Assembly (NCBI GenBank): GCA_043755865.1
Contig: JAYUSD010000079.1
Span: 1 to 26,586 of the forward strand
DNA length: 26,586 bases
Direction of reading: 5' to 3'
Source: JANMDU01 sp043755865
GTDB lineage: Bacteria; Pseudomonadota; Gammaproteobacteria; Burkholderiales; Burkholderiaceae_C
The stretch's first letter is position 1; the number at the start of each line of letters is the position of its first letter. Made by a program: the position numbers and the translations under genes. Below the pieces are notes generated by a model. That model was not told the origin of the DNA and did not search any database. It worked only from the letters and a program-made list of their open reading frames with translations. Shown in pieces: positions 1 to 8,536 of the stretch.

Positions 1-518
1 TCAGGCACGGTTAAGAAAAATTGGCGGAATAAAAATGTGGCGGTGGCCGAAGCAATCAAAGGCACAGTGAGCCCGGCATAGCTGTTGAGCAAGCCCAGAT
101 CAGCGACGACTTTGTAGGTCGGCAATATCCGCACCTCCACCGGCAGCATGAGCGTGACGAAAATCGCCCAGAAGAAAAACATGCGGAAGGGGAAGCGGAA
201 ATAAACAATCGCAAAAGCCGAGAGCAGCGAGATCGAAATTTTGCCCAACGCAATCACCAACGCGCTTATGGCGCTGACCACCATCATCTGCCCAACCGGT
301 GCTTTCGAGCCGTTGCCTCCGCCCGTGCCATTCCACGCTGCAGTGTAGTTTTCCAACAGATGCGAGCCAGGCAAAAGCGGCATCGGTGCTTTGATGATTT
401 CTTGCACCGTGTGGGTGGATGCGACAAACGTGAGATACAGCGGAAACGCCACGATCAGCACGCCGATGATCAATACCGCATGTGACAACGCTGTGAGATA
501 GGGGCGACGCTCAACCAT
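1..518 (-). CDS. ugpE: sn-glycerol-3-phosphate ABC transporter permease UgpE, partial (C-terminus beyond the window)
   Basis: This is the second inner-membrane permease of the Ugp importer for sn-glycerol-3-phosphate and glycerophosphodiesters. The start is an ATG at 518 that shares one base with the ugpA stop (TAATG), a typical translational coupling. The 172 codons present encode a first membrane segment near residues 11–30, a periplasmic stretch with the usual AWNGTGG-type insert, and further hydrophobic helices around residues 72–95 and 105–125. The frame is open to base 1 and ends at FFLTVP, just before where the cytoplasmic EAA loop that contacts the ATPase should begin, so roughly 110 C-terminal residues are missing. 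Identification rests on protein resemblance plus position after ugpB and ugpA. The ATPase gene ugpC is expected just outside the window (inference). Confidence 0.93.
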   Translation of the reverse strand, partial: MVERRPYLTALSHAVLIIGVLIVAFPLYLTFVASTHTVQEIIKAPMPLLPGSHLLENYTAAWNGTGGGNGSKAPVGQMMVVSAISALVIALGKISISLLSAFAIVYFRFPFRMFFFWAIFVTLMLPVEVRILPTYKVVADLGLLNSYAGLTVPLIASATATFLFRQFFLTVP

Positions 519-1399
519 TAGTAGTTCACCTTTTTCTCAACAAAGCGAAACTGCACGACGGTGAGCGCCACCACAATCACCATCAACACCACAGATTGTG
601 CCGCCGAGCCGCCCAAATCCATCGCCTTGAAGCCGTCGTAGTACACCTTGTAGACCAAAATCGATGTGTCTTTACCAGGCCCGCCCTCGGTGGCCGCATC
701 AATAATGCCGAAGGTGTCAAAAAAAGCATAGACGATGTTGATCACGAGCAAGAAAAACGTGGTGGGCGAGAGCAGGGGAAACACAATCGTCCAAAAGCGC
801 CGCCAAGGCTTGGCGCCATCAATCGCAGCCGCTTCAATCAGCGATTTGGGAATGCTTTGCAAACCGGCTAAGAAAAACAAAAAGTTATACGAGATTTGCT
901 TCCACACCGCAGCCATGATCACCAGAGTCATCGCTTGCCCGCCATTGAGCAAATGATTCCAATCGATACCGATCAAGCGCAACCAATAGGACACTACGCC
1001 TACGCTCGGTGCAAACATAAACAGCCACAGCACGCCAGCCACAGCAGGCGCAACGGCGTAAGGCCAAATCAGTAAAGTTTTATAGGCAAGAGCGCCCTTG
1101 ACGATGCGATCCGCAAACACCGCCAGCAGCAGCGAAATGCTGATGCCGAGCACGGCCACAAGCGTAGAAAAAACAGCCGTGGTGAAAAAGGAGGCGAGGT
1201 AAGTCGGGTCATTCCACAAATTGCGGAAATTCTCTAGCCCGACAAACTCCACCGACGTACCAAACGCATTGCTCTGCTGCACCGATTGCAGCAAAGCCTG
1301 CGCTGCTGGCCAGAAGAAAAACGCCGTGATGATGATCACCTGAGGCGCGATCAGCACCCAAGGCAACCAGCTAGATCGGAAGACGACTCTTTTGTCCAC
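518..1399 (-). CDS. ugpA: sn-glycerol-3-phosphate ABC transporter permease UgpA
   Basis: This is an inner-membrane permease subunit that pairs with UgpE to form the translocation channel for glycerol-3-phosphate. The 293-residue length is normal for the family. About six hydrophobic helices are visible, the first at residues 13–35. The EAA loop, which docks on the UgpC ATPase, is seen as EAAAIDGAKPWRRF at about residues 189–202. The gene starts 9 bases after the ugpB stop and overlaps ugpE by one base, so the three genes are almost certainly one transcript. Gene order (binding protein, permease, permease) and sequence both support UgpA over a maltose-type permease; a sugar-transport paralogue remains the only realistic alternative. 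Confidence 0.94.
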   Translation of the reverse strand: MDKRVVFRSSWLPWVLIAPQVIIITAFFFWPAAQALLQSVQQSNAFGTSVEFVGLENFRNLWNDPTYLASFFTTAVFSTLVAVLGISISLLLAVFADRIVKGALAYKTLLIWPYAVAPAVAGVLWLFMFAPSVGVVSYWLRLIGIDWNHLLNGGQAMTLVIMAAVWKQISYNFLFFLAGLQSIPKSLIEAAAIDGAKPWRRFWTIVFPLLSPTTFFLLVINIVYAFFDTFGIIDAATEGGPGKDTSILVYKVYYDGFKAMDLGGSAAQSVVLMVIVVALTVVQFRFVEKKVNY

Positions 1400-1408
1400 A
1401 GGAAGCGC

Positions 1409-2710
1409 TTACTTGTTCGCTTTTTCGAACCGCTCCAGCAAATCGTTGCCGCGCGAGACGATGGAATCCAGCGCGTCTTTGGCAGATTTTTTGCCAGCCC
1501 AGACTTGTTCCAACTCTTCGTCTTCGATGGTGCGGATTTGTACGTAATTGCCTAAACGAATGCCGCGTGATTTGTCCGTCGTTTTGCGGATCATTTGATT
1601 CACGCCCACATCCGTGCCGGGATTCTTTTTATAAAAGCCCGAATCATCAGTGAGCTTGAAGGCGGCGGTGGTGATCGGCAAATAGCCAGTGCGCTGGTGC
1701 AAAGCAGCTTGTACATCGGTCTTGGACAAATAGCTAAAGAATTGGGCGATGCCTTTGTATTCTTCTGATTTTTTGCCGGACATGACCCACAGCGAAGCGC
1801 CGCCGATCACGGTGTTTTGCGGCGCACCGGCCACGTCTGGGTAATAAGGCAGGGTGGTAAGCGCCCAGTCGAACTTCGCGTTTTTTGCCACGTTGCCATA
1901 GAAGCCAGTGGACGTGGGGATCATCGCGCATTCGCCAGAGATGTAGCTCGCCTCGGGCACGTTGGCGCGGCCTTTGTACACAAACAAACCTTGCTGCGCC
2001 ATGTTGGCCAAATTCTCGATGTGGCGCACGTGTAAAGGCGAGTTGACCTTCATGCGCGCATCCATACCCTGCATGCCATTGCCTTTTGTGGCGAATTCGG
2101 CATTGTGCCAAGCTGAGAAGCTCTCAAGTTGCGTCCAGCCCTGCCATGCGGTGGTAAACGGGCATTTGTGGCCGCTGGCCTTGAGCTTGGCGGCAGCCAG
2201 CGCCACTTCTGGCCAAGTGCTGGGCAGCTTGGTGGTGTCGATGCCGGCGGCTTTGAAGGCGTCTTTGTTCACGTAGAACACGGTCGTGGAGCTATTAAAC
2301 GGGAAGCTCAGCATCTCGCCATTGGGGGCGGTGTAGTAGCCGGCCACTGCGGAGACGAAAGTTTTGGGATCAAATTTTTCGCCAGCGTCTTTCATCACTT
2401 TGCCCACAGGAACCGTGACGCCTTTGTTGCTCATCATGGTGGCTGTGCCGACTTCGAAGACTTGCAAGATATGCGGTGCTGTGCCCGCGCGGTAGGCGGC
2501 TACGGCTGCGGTAAATGCCTCTGTGTACGTACCTTTGAAGGTCGGCACAATTTTGTAATTCTTTTGCGAGGCATTGAAATTGTTGGCCAGATCGTTGACG
2601 ACTTCGTTGTTGACGGCAGTCATGGAATGCCACCACTGGATTTCGGTTTGGGCGTAGGCGGATGCGGTGAAGGCCGAGGCCAAGGCGATTGCGGATAAGC
2701 GCATTTTCAT
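1409..2710 (-). CDS. ugpB: sn-glycerol-3-phosphate-binding periplasmic protein UgpB
   Basis: This periplasmic solute-binding protein delivers glycerol-3-phosphate to UgpAE. The 433-residue protein begins with a short Sec signal peptide (MKMRLSAIALASAFTASAYA) ending in an AYA|Q cleavage site. It is followed by the family start TEIQWWHSMTAVNNEVVNDL and a typical extracellular SBP family 1 fold; the E. coli protein is 438 residues. The start at 2710 is supported by an AGGAG (complement of 2718–2722) seven bases upstream. It is the first gene of the ugpBAE operon and is divergent from the FAD oxidoreductase gene. In E. coli ugp is induced by phosphate starvation through PhoB; only one isolated PhoB-like half-site is visible here (see findings). 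Confidence 0.95.
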   Translation of the reverse strand: MKMRLSAIALASAFTASAYAQTEIQWWHSMTAVNNEVVNDLANNFNASQKNYKIVPTFKGTYTEAFTAAVAAYRAGTAPHILQVFEVGTATMMSNKGVTVPVGKVMKDAGEKFDPKTFVSAVAGYYTAPNGEMLSFPFNSSTTVFYVNKDAFKAAGIDTTKLPSTWPEVALAAAKLKASGHKCPFTTAWQGWTQLESFSAWHNAEFATKGNGMQGMDARMKVNSPLHVRHIENLANMAQQGLFVYKGRANVPEASYISGECAMIPTSTGFYGNVAKNAKFDWALTTLPYYPDVAGAPQNTVIGGASLWVMSGKKSEEYKGIAQFFSYLSKTDVQAALHQRTGYLPITTAAFKLTDDSGFYKKNPGTDVGVNQMIRKTTDKSRGIRLGNYVQIRTIEDEELEQVWAGKKSAKDALDSIVSRGNDLLERFEKANK

Positions 2711-2939
2711 GAAAAGACTCCTAGGTAAACACTCAAATGTAGATTTGATTTGTGGCTGTCATATTAAAACCTTGCTTTGCTGCCTTGACCCACGGGGTTT
2801 GTACGGGCTTGTCACGTTGCATGCATACAAAACGGGTAGGCCTGATCTGGCTGACTCGACTTGTCCAAGGACTTACTAGGGTTGTCCCGCATGCTGGTCC
2901 GTGTAGCGGTGATAATGTCGTGAAGAGCATCAAACACCC
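2711..2939. promoter_or_regulatory. divergent intergenic region between ugpB and the FAD/Fe-S oxidoreductase gene
   Basis: This 229-base gap must hold both divergent promoters. The ugpB side has a clear AGGAG ribosome-binding site at 2718–2722 (minus strand) and an AT-rich patch around 2759–2770 that could contain a -10 element. A perfect CTGTCAT heptamer lies at 2756–2762, but its 11-base partner is poor. The oxidoreductase side has a TGATAAT-like hexamer near 2911 with no well-spaced -35. I see no gene here. Confidence 0.4.
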
Positions 2940-5900
2940 ATGAACGCACCTTTGCCGACCCAACTTCTCGCACCTGCGCTGCAAACAGCGCAGGCTGCAC
3001 CCCGCCTGCGCGAAATTCCTTACAACTACACCTCGTTTTCCGACCGCGAAATCGTGATTCGGTTGTTGGGCGCTCGTAGTTGGGAGCTTTTGGAGCAATT
3101 GCGCGGCGAGCGGCAAACGGGGCGCAGCGCGCGCATGCTGTATGAAGTGCTGGGCGATATTTGGGTGGTGCAGCGCAATCCGTATTTGCAAGACGATTTG
3201 CTCGACAACCCCAAGCGCCGCAAGGCTTTGGTGGATGCTTTGAACCATCGACTGGGCGAAGTGGAAAAACGTCGTACGCCGGGTATTGACAAGCTCCGTG
3301 ATGAGCATGTGGGCATCCTGCTTGCCGCCGCTCGCGCGTGCGTGAAATCGTTTTACGAGACGTTTTCTACCGTTTACGATTTGCGAAAAAAAGCGACCAG
3401 CGTTTTGCGTCGCACGACTGCCAAAGACAACATCAAATTCGATGGCCTCTCACGCGTGAGCCATGTGACGGATGCGACCGATTGGCGTGTCGAATATCCC
3501 TTCGTCGTGCTCACACCCGATACCGAAGCGGAGATGGCGGGCATGGTCAAGGGCTGTATTGAGCTGGGGCTGACCATCGTGCCTCGCGGCGGCGGCACGG
3601 GGTATACCGGTGGCGCGATTCCACTCACGTGGAAATCTGCGGTGATCAACACAGAAAAGTTGGAGACGATGACGCAAGTGCAGATGGTCAATCTGCCCGG
3701 TTTGTCTGAGCCCGTGGCAACCGTTTGGTCAGAGGCTGGTGTGGTGACGCAGCGCGTGGCCGATGCGGCTGAGCGTGCGGGTTATGTGTTTGCGGTGGAT
3801 CCCACATCGGCAGAAGCCAGCTGCATCGGCGGCAATATCGCCATGAATGCTGGCGGCAAAAAAGCCGTGCTCTGGGGCACGGCGCTGGATAACTTGGCAA
3901 GCTGGCGCATGGTGACACCAGATGCGCAGTGGCTGGAAGTCACTCGCTTGAACCACAATTTGGGCAAAATTCACGATGCTGAAATGGCGAGCTTTAAGCT
4001 TGAGTATTTCGACGCGGGCGGAAAGAAATTGCTGCGCACGGAGCAGCTCGATATCGCCGGTAAAACATTTCGCAAAGAAGGCTTGGGCAAAGATGTCACC
4101 GATAAGTTTCTTAGCGGCTTGCCCGGCATTCAAAAAGAAGGGTGTGACGGCCTGATCACCAGCGCGCGCTGGATTGTCCACAAAATGCCGCTGCACACGC
4201 GCACCGTGTGCTTGGAATTCTTTGGACATGCCAAAGATGCTGTGCCCTCCATCGTGGAAATCAAAGACTACATGTTTGCTGAGCAAAAACGCACCGGCGT
4301 GTTGCTGGCAGGCCTAGAGCATTTAGATGACCGGTATTTGAAAGCCGTGGGCTACGCCACTAAATCCAAACGCGGCGGCTTGCCTAAGATGATTTTGGTG
4401 GGCGATATTGCCGGCGACGATGCCGATGTGGTCGCGCGCACAACATCTGAGGTGGTGCGTATCGCCAACAGCCGCTCTGGTGAAGGCTTCATTGCGATCA
4501 GCCCGGAGGCGCGCAAAAAATTCTGGCTAGATCGCAAGCGAACGGCAGCGATTTCTAAGCATACCAATGCCTTCAAGATCAATGAAGATGTGGTCATTCC
4601 GTTGCCACGCATGGCTGAATACACCGATGGCATTGAGCGCATCAATATTGAGCTTTCCCTGCGCAATAAGCTGAAATTTGCGGGCGAGTTGCTCGCTTTT
4701 TTCGAGCGCGGCAATTTGCCATTGGGCAAAGGCGACGATGCGCAAGATATTCCAAGCGCTGAGTTGCTCGGCGGCCGCGTGAGCGAGGCAATTGCTCTGA
4801 TCAAAGAGGTGCAAACGCTTTGGCAAGGCTGGCTCAATACAGTGGATGAAAAGTTTGAGCAGTTGCAAAATCACGAGCTACGTGCCAGCTGGAAAACGCA
4901 AATTCGCGCACCACTGGCCAACATCTTCATGGGCGATGCGTTCAAAGGCATCTTGGACGAATGCCAAACCATTCATAAGCGCGTACTCAAGGGCAGAGTG
5001 TGGATCGCGCTGCACATGCATGCGGGCGACGGCAATGTGCATACAAATATTCCTGTCAACAGCGATGATTACGACATGCTGCAAACGGCGCATGAGGCTG
5101 TAGGGCGCATCATGGCGCTGGCGCGCAGCCTGGATGGCGTGATCTCGGGTGAACATGGCATTGGCATCACGAAGCTGGAGTTTTTAAGCGAAGCTGAGCT
5201 TAAGCCGTTTGCAGATTACAAAGCCAGAATTGATCCAGAAGGCCGCTTTAACAAAGGTAAGTTGCTACGAAATCAGGAGCACTCTACGCAGGATATACGC
5301 CGTCTAGATGCCCAAAACACTTATAAAAACGCTACAAAAACAGGCTCTGATGTCTGGTTTTCAGACCTCACGCATGCTTACACGCCATCCTTTGGCTTGA
5401 TGGGCCATGAATCGCTGATCATGCAGCAGTCTGATATTGGCAACATCGCCGATTCAATCAAAGATTGCCTGCGTTGCGGCAAGTGCAAACCTGTTTGCGC
5501 CACACATGTGCCACGCGCGAATTTGCTCTATTCGCCGCGCAATAAAATCTTGGCTACTTCGCTCTTGATTGAAGCTTTTCTCTATGAAGAGCAAACGCGG
5601 CGCGGCATATCCATCAAGCACTGGGAAGAGTTTGAAGATGTGGCCGATCATTGCACGGTATGCCACAAATGCCTCGCGCCTTGCCCGGTAAAGATTGATT
5701 TTGGCGAGGTGTCAATGAACATGCGCAATTTGCTGCGCAAAATGGGGCAAAAATCTTTCCGTCCGGGCAATGCGGCAGCGATGTTTTTCTTGAACGCGAC
5801 GAATCCTGAGACGATCAAATTCATGCGCTCGGCGATGGTCGATGTCGGCTTCAAAGCGCAGCGCTTGGCCAATGATCTGCTGCGCGGCTTGGCCAAAAAG

Positions 5901-6884
5901 CAAACCGCCAAACCGCCGTCCACCTTAGGCGCAGCGCCGATCAAAGAGCAAATCATTCACTTTATCAACAAGAAAATGCCCGGCGGGTTGCCGAAGAAAA
6001 CCGCGCGCGCTTTGCTGGATATTGAAGACAACGATTACGTGCCAATCATCCGCAACCCTCAGCAAACGACGGCTGAGACCGAGGCCGTGTTTTACTTCCC
6101 CGGTTGCGGATCAGAGCGCCTCTTCAGCCAAGTGGGTTTGGCGACGCAGGCCATGCTCTGGCATGCGGGCGTGCAAACCGTGCTGCCGCCCGGCTATCTG
6201 TGCTGCGGCTATCCACAGCGCGGCTCGGGCCAATTCGACAAAGCCGAGAAGATGATCACGGACAACCGCGTTCTCTTCCACCGCGTGGCCAATACGCTCA
6301 ATTACATGGACATCAAGACCGTGGTCGTGAGCTGCGGCACGTGCTATGACCAGCTCCAAGGCTACGAGTTCGACAAAATCTTTCCCGGCAGCCGCATCAT
6401 TGATATTCATGAATATTTGCTAGAAAAAGGCATCACTCTGAGCGCCAGCCAGCAAGGCGGCTATCTCTATCACGAGCCTTGCCATAACCCGATGAAGCTG
6501 CAAGATTCATTGAAAACCGTCAAGGCATTGGTGGGCGAGAATGTGCTCAAAAACGAGCGCTGCTGCGGCGAATCGGGCACGCTGGGCGTAACGCGGCCAG
6601 ATATTGCGACCCAAGTAAGGTTTCGCAAAGAAGAAGAAATTCGATCCGGCGCGGCAGCACTACGCGCGACAGGCGCGGTGTCCGCTAAGTCCAACGTCAA
6701 AATCCTCACCAGCTGCCCTAGCTGCTTGCAAGGCCTCTCGCGCTACGGCAATGATTTACAAAACGGTCTGCTTGAGGCTGACTACATTGTGGTGGAGATG
6801 GCCAGGCAAATTTTGGGTGAAAACTGGTTGCCGGAGTATGTGGCTAAGGCCAATGAGGGTGGAATTGAACGGGTTTTGGTGTGA
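2940..6884 (+). CDS. DUF3683-type FAD-linked oxidase / Fe-S oxidoreductase fusion (D-2-hydroxyacid dehydrogenase-like)
   Basis: This is a 1314-residue redox enzyme of the FAD-linked oxidase (GlcD/D-lactate dehydrogenase) superfamily, fused to Fe-S and CCG modules. The N-terminal ~130 residues match what I know as DUF3683. A PCMH-type FAD-binding domain follows, with PRGGGTGYTGG near residue 215. The FAD-oxidase C-terminal domain carries HMHAGDGNVH near 691 and SGEHGIG near 740. Two 4Fe-4S motifs follow: CLRCGKCKPVC near 841 and CTVCHKCLAPC near 904. Two CCG repeats are present: FPGCG…CCGYP near 1053–1089 and EPCHNP…CCGESG near 1179–1209. The family oxidises 2-hydroxyacids such as D-2-hydroxyglutarate, D-lactate or glycolate and passes electrons on via the clusters. 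The exact substrate cannot be read from sequence. All cluster cysteines appear intact and there is no frameshift. E. coli YdiJ is a shorter relative. Its divergent placement from ugp may be incidental. Confidence 0.9.
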   Translation: MNAPLPTQLLAPALQTAQAAPRLREIPYNYTSFSDREIVIRLLGARSWELLEQLRGERQTGRSARMLYEVLGDIWVVQRNPYLQDDLLDNPKRRKALVDALNHRLGEVEKRRTPGIDKLRDEHVGILLAAARACVKSFYETFSTVYDLRKKATSVLRRTTAKDNIKFDGLSRVSHVTDATDWRVEYPFVVLTPDTEAEMAGMVKGCIELGLTIVPRGGGTGYTGGAIPLTWKSAVINTEKLETMTQVQMVNLPGLSEPVATVWSEAGVVTQRVADAAERAGYVFAVDPTSAEASCIGGNIAMNAGGKKAVLWGTALDNLASWRMVTPDAQWLEVTRLNHNLGKIHDAEMASFKLEYFDAGGKKLLRTEQLDIAGKTFRKEGLGKDVTDKFLSGLPGIQKEGCDGLITSARWIVHKMPLHTRTVCLEFFGHAKDAVPSIVEIKDYMFAEQKRTGVLLAGLEHLDDRYLKAVGYATKSKRGGLPKMILVGDIAGDDADVVARTTSEVVRIANSRSGEGFIAISPEARKKFWLDRKRTAAISKHTNAFKINEDVVIPLPRMAEYTDGIERINIELSLRNKLKFAGELLAFFERGNLPLGKGDDAQDIPSAELLGGRVSEAIALIKEVQTLWQGWLNTVDEKFEQLQNHELRASWKTQIRAPLANIFMGDAFKGILDECQTIHKRVLKGRVWIALHMHAGDGNVHTNIPVNSDDYDMLQTAHEAVGRIMALARSLDGVISGEHGIGITKLEFLSEAELKPFADYKARIDPEGRFNKGKLLRNQEHSTQDIRRLDAQNTYKNATKTGSDVWFSDLTHAYTPSFGLMGHESLIMQQSDIGNIADSIKDCLRCGKCKPVCATHVPRANLLYSPRNKILATSLLIEAFLYEEQTRRGISIKHWEEFEDVADHCTVCHKCLAPCPVKIDFGEVSMNMRNLLRKMGQKSFRPGNAAAMFFLNATNPETIKFMRSAMVDVGFKAQRLANDLLRGLAKKQTAKPPSTLGAAPIKEQIIHFINKKMPGGLPKKTARALLDIEDNDYVPIIRNPQQTTAETEAVFYFPGCGSERLFSQVGLATQAMLWHAGVQTVLPPGYLCCGYPQRGSGQFDKAEKMITDNRVLFHRVANTLNYMDIKTVVVSCGTCYDQLQGYEFDKIFPGSRIIDIHEYLLEKGITLSASQQGGYLYHEPCHNPMKLQDSLKTVKALVGENVLKNERCCGESGTLGVTRPDIATQVRFRKEEEIRSGAAALRATGAVSAKSNVKILTSCPSCLQGLSRYGNDLQNGLLEADYIVVEMARQILGENWLPEYVAKANEGGIERVLV

Positions 6885-6950
6885 TCCAAGCCGCATGAAC
6901 TGGACACCAGCGAGACGTGACAAAACACACATTTTGCACAGCTCTCGCAT

Positions 6951-6969
6951 GCTAATTGCACCAATTAGC
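6951..6969. promoter_or_regulatory. operator-like palindrome upstream of the FecR-repeat gene
   Basis: GCTAATTG (6951–6958) and CAATTAGC (6962–6969) form a perfect 8-base inverted repeat around a 3-base centre. It lies 66 bases after the oxidoreductase stop and 126 bases before the FecR-repeat start. The short spacer and the lack of a T-run favour a protein-binding dyad over a terminator, but GTTGTTGTGTG downstream leaves a weak terminator possible. Confidence 0.4.
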
Positions 6970-7094
6970 GTTGTTGTGTGACATTTGCCCGGCATTGCGG
7001 AGGCGATTTTGCTGGTCTGCCACCCGCAAAAGCCCTAATATCACAGGCTACCCATGCGCACAACCCGCTACAAGTCGGGCATGAAAGTTTCACA

Positions 7095-8507
7095 ATGGCA
7101 TTGCATTTCACACCAGCCCTACTGCACGCACCTCGGATTTTGCGTTTCAATCCTTTCTGGCGCGTGGCTGCAATACTCGGCATGTTGCTCGGCTTAAGCC
7201 ATTTTGCGCAGGCTCAAAATGCCGGCGAAGTGGAATTCATGCGCGGCGTGGGTTTTGCGCAAACGCCCGGTCAAACACCACGCACTTTGGGCAAAGGTTT
7301 GAGTCTTCAAGAAGGCGACCGCCTGACCACCGCCGATGGCGCAACAGCCGTGGTGAAACTGCAAGACGGCACCCGCATGACGGTGCGTCCCGGCAGCGAG
7401 ATGGTGCTCACGCAATTCAAATACAAGGCCGATGCGCCAGACAACAGCATGGTGATCAACATGCTGCGCGGCGGCTTGCGAGCTATCACGGGCCTGATCG
7501 CGAAAAGCGCGCCGAACGCGGCACGCATCCAAACCAACACTGCCACTATCGGCATTCGCGGCACAGATTTTGATGCGCGGATTTGTAGCGTGGATTGCGG
7601 CAATGAAGGCAGGCGCATTGCGCAAGCGGCCAAACCCAACGCGATTGCCGCCAGCGCCAAAGTGCTGTCTTCGCGAGGTGAGGTGATCGCAGTCGATGGC
7701 ACAGGCCAGCGTCGCCGGTTGGTCGATGGCGGCGGCATTTATCCAGGTGATGTGGTGGAAACGGGTGTGAGCACGCAGGCGGTGCTTGCCTTTCGCGATG
7801 ATTCGCGCGTGACCGTGGGAGCGATCAGCCGCTACCGAATCGACAGTTTCGTGTACGACAGCAAAAATGCAAGTGATGGACGCATGCTGACATCTTTGCT
7901 TAAAGGCACAGTGCGCGCGCTGTCAGGTTTGATTGGCAAAGCCAATAATAAAAATGTGAGCTACAGCACCTCAACCGCCACCATCGGCATTCGCGGCACA
8001 GAAGTGCTGATGCGCTGCACGGGCGCATGCGCAGGCGAAGCTGGCAGCGCGGGCGATGGCCTCACGGTCTACACCTATTCTGGCCAAGTCGACGTCACCA
8101 AACTCACCGATTTCACGAGTACGTTTGTGCTCTCGCCAGGCCAAGGCTTAAGCGTGTCGCCAGCGGGCACGCAAAGCATCAATGCGGAGCCTGCCAACGA
8201 TCTGACAGCACCCGGCAGCGTGCCAGCCTCGCCGGCTTTGTTTGGCAGCGACAACGTCAACGAAAACCAAGAAGGCTTGTACGTGTTTGTGCGCGATGGC
8301 CATATCGAGCTGACAACCAACTCTTCCGTGCTGCATCTGGGCAGAAACGAAGCTGGCTTGGCGAGCAGCGATGGCAGCACGGTGCGGCCACAAATTGTCC
8401 CGCGTTTTTTGGAGTTTGATCGCACGCCTTTGCCAAATTCAAGCAATTTCAACATCACTGCTTTGTTGGTGGATTCCAACATTCCGGGTGGCCGTGTTTG
8501 CCGCTGA
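7095..8507 (+). CDS. secreted protein with two FecR-type repeats
   Basis: This is an exported protein of 470 residues from the ATG at 7095. An upstream in-frame GTG at 6978 exists, but it would bury the signal peptide behind 39 residues. Residues 1–40 form a long signal peptide ending in FAQA|Q. Two FecR-like domains follow, each with a GxxxxxGD…T…A.V.L.DGT/DDS…V pattern. Each closes with the same ATIGIRGT motif (around residues 150–157 and 295–302), and each is followed by a CxxxC pair (C164/C168 and C308/C312). A 20-base stretch is identical between copies (7548–7567 and 7983–8002). No sigma factor, TonB receptor or N-terminal transmembrane anti-sigma region is present, so it is not a classical FecR. 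The next gene is a TpsB transporter 29 bases downstream, suggesting an outer-membrane or surface role. The function is not known to me. Confidence 0.85.
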   Translation: MALHFTPALLHAPRILRFNPFWRVAAILGMLLGLSHFAQAQNAGEVEFMRGVGFAQTPGQTPRTLGKGLSLQEGDRLTTADGATAVVKLQDGTRMTVRPGSEMVLTQFKYKADAPDNSMVINMLRGGLRAITGLIAKSAPNAARIQTNTATIGIRGTDFDARICSVDCGNEGRRIAQAAKPNAIAASAKVLSSRGEVIAVDGTGQRRRLVDGGGIYPGDVVETGVSTQAVLAFRDDSRVTVGAISRYRIDSFVYDSKNASDGRMLTSLLKGTVRALSGLIGKANNKNVSYSTSTATIGIRGTEVLMRCTGACAGEAGSAGDGLTVYTYSGQVDVTKLTDFTSTFVLSPGQGLSVSPAGTQSINAEPANDLTAPGSVPASPALFGSDNVNENQEGLYVFVRDGHIELTTNSSVLHLGRNEAGLASSDGSTVRPQIVPRFLEFDRTPLPNSSNFNITALLVDSNIPGGRVCR

Positions 8508-8536
8508 GCTTAAATCTTAGTTGCATCAGCCTCAGA

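Noticed and set aside
2129..2698. 189-codon open frame antisense to ugpB
   Set aside because: It is a shadow of a well-supported gene in GC-rich DNA, with no recognisable domain.
3729..4286. 185-codon open frame antisense to the FAD oxidoreductase gene
   Set aside because: It lies entirely within a conserved coding region and shows no family resemblance.
6978..7094. GTG start at 6978 for the FecR-repeat protein
   Set aside because: It would put 39 non-signal-like residues before a normal signal peptide that begins at ATG 7095.
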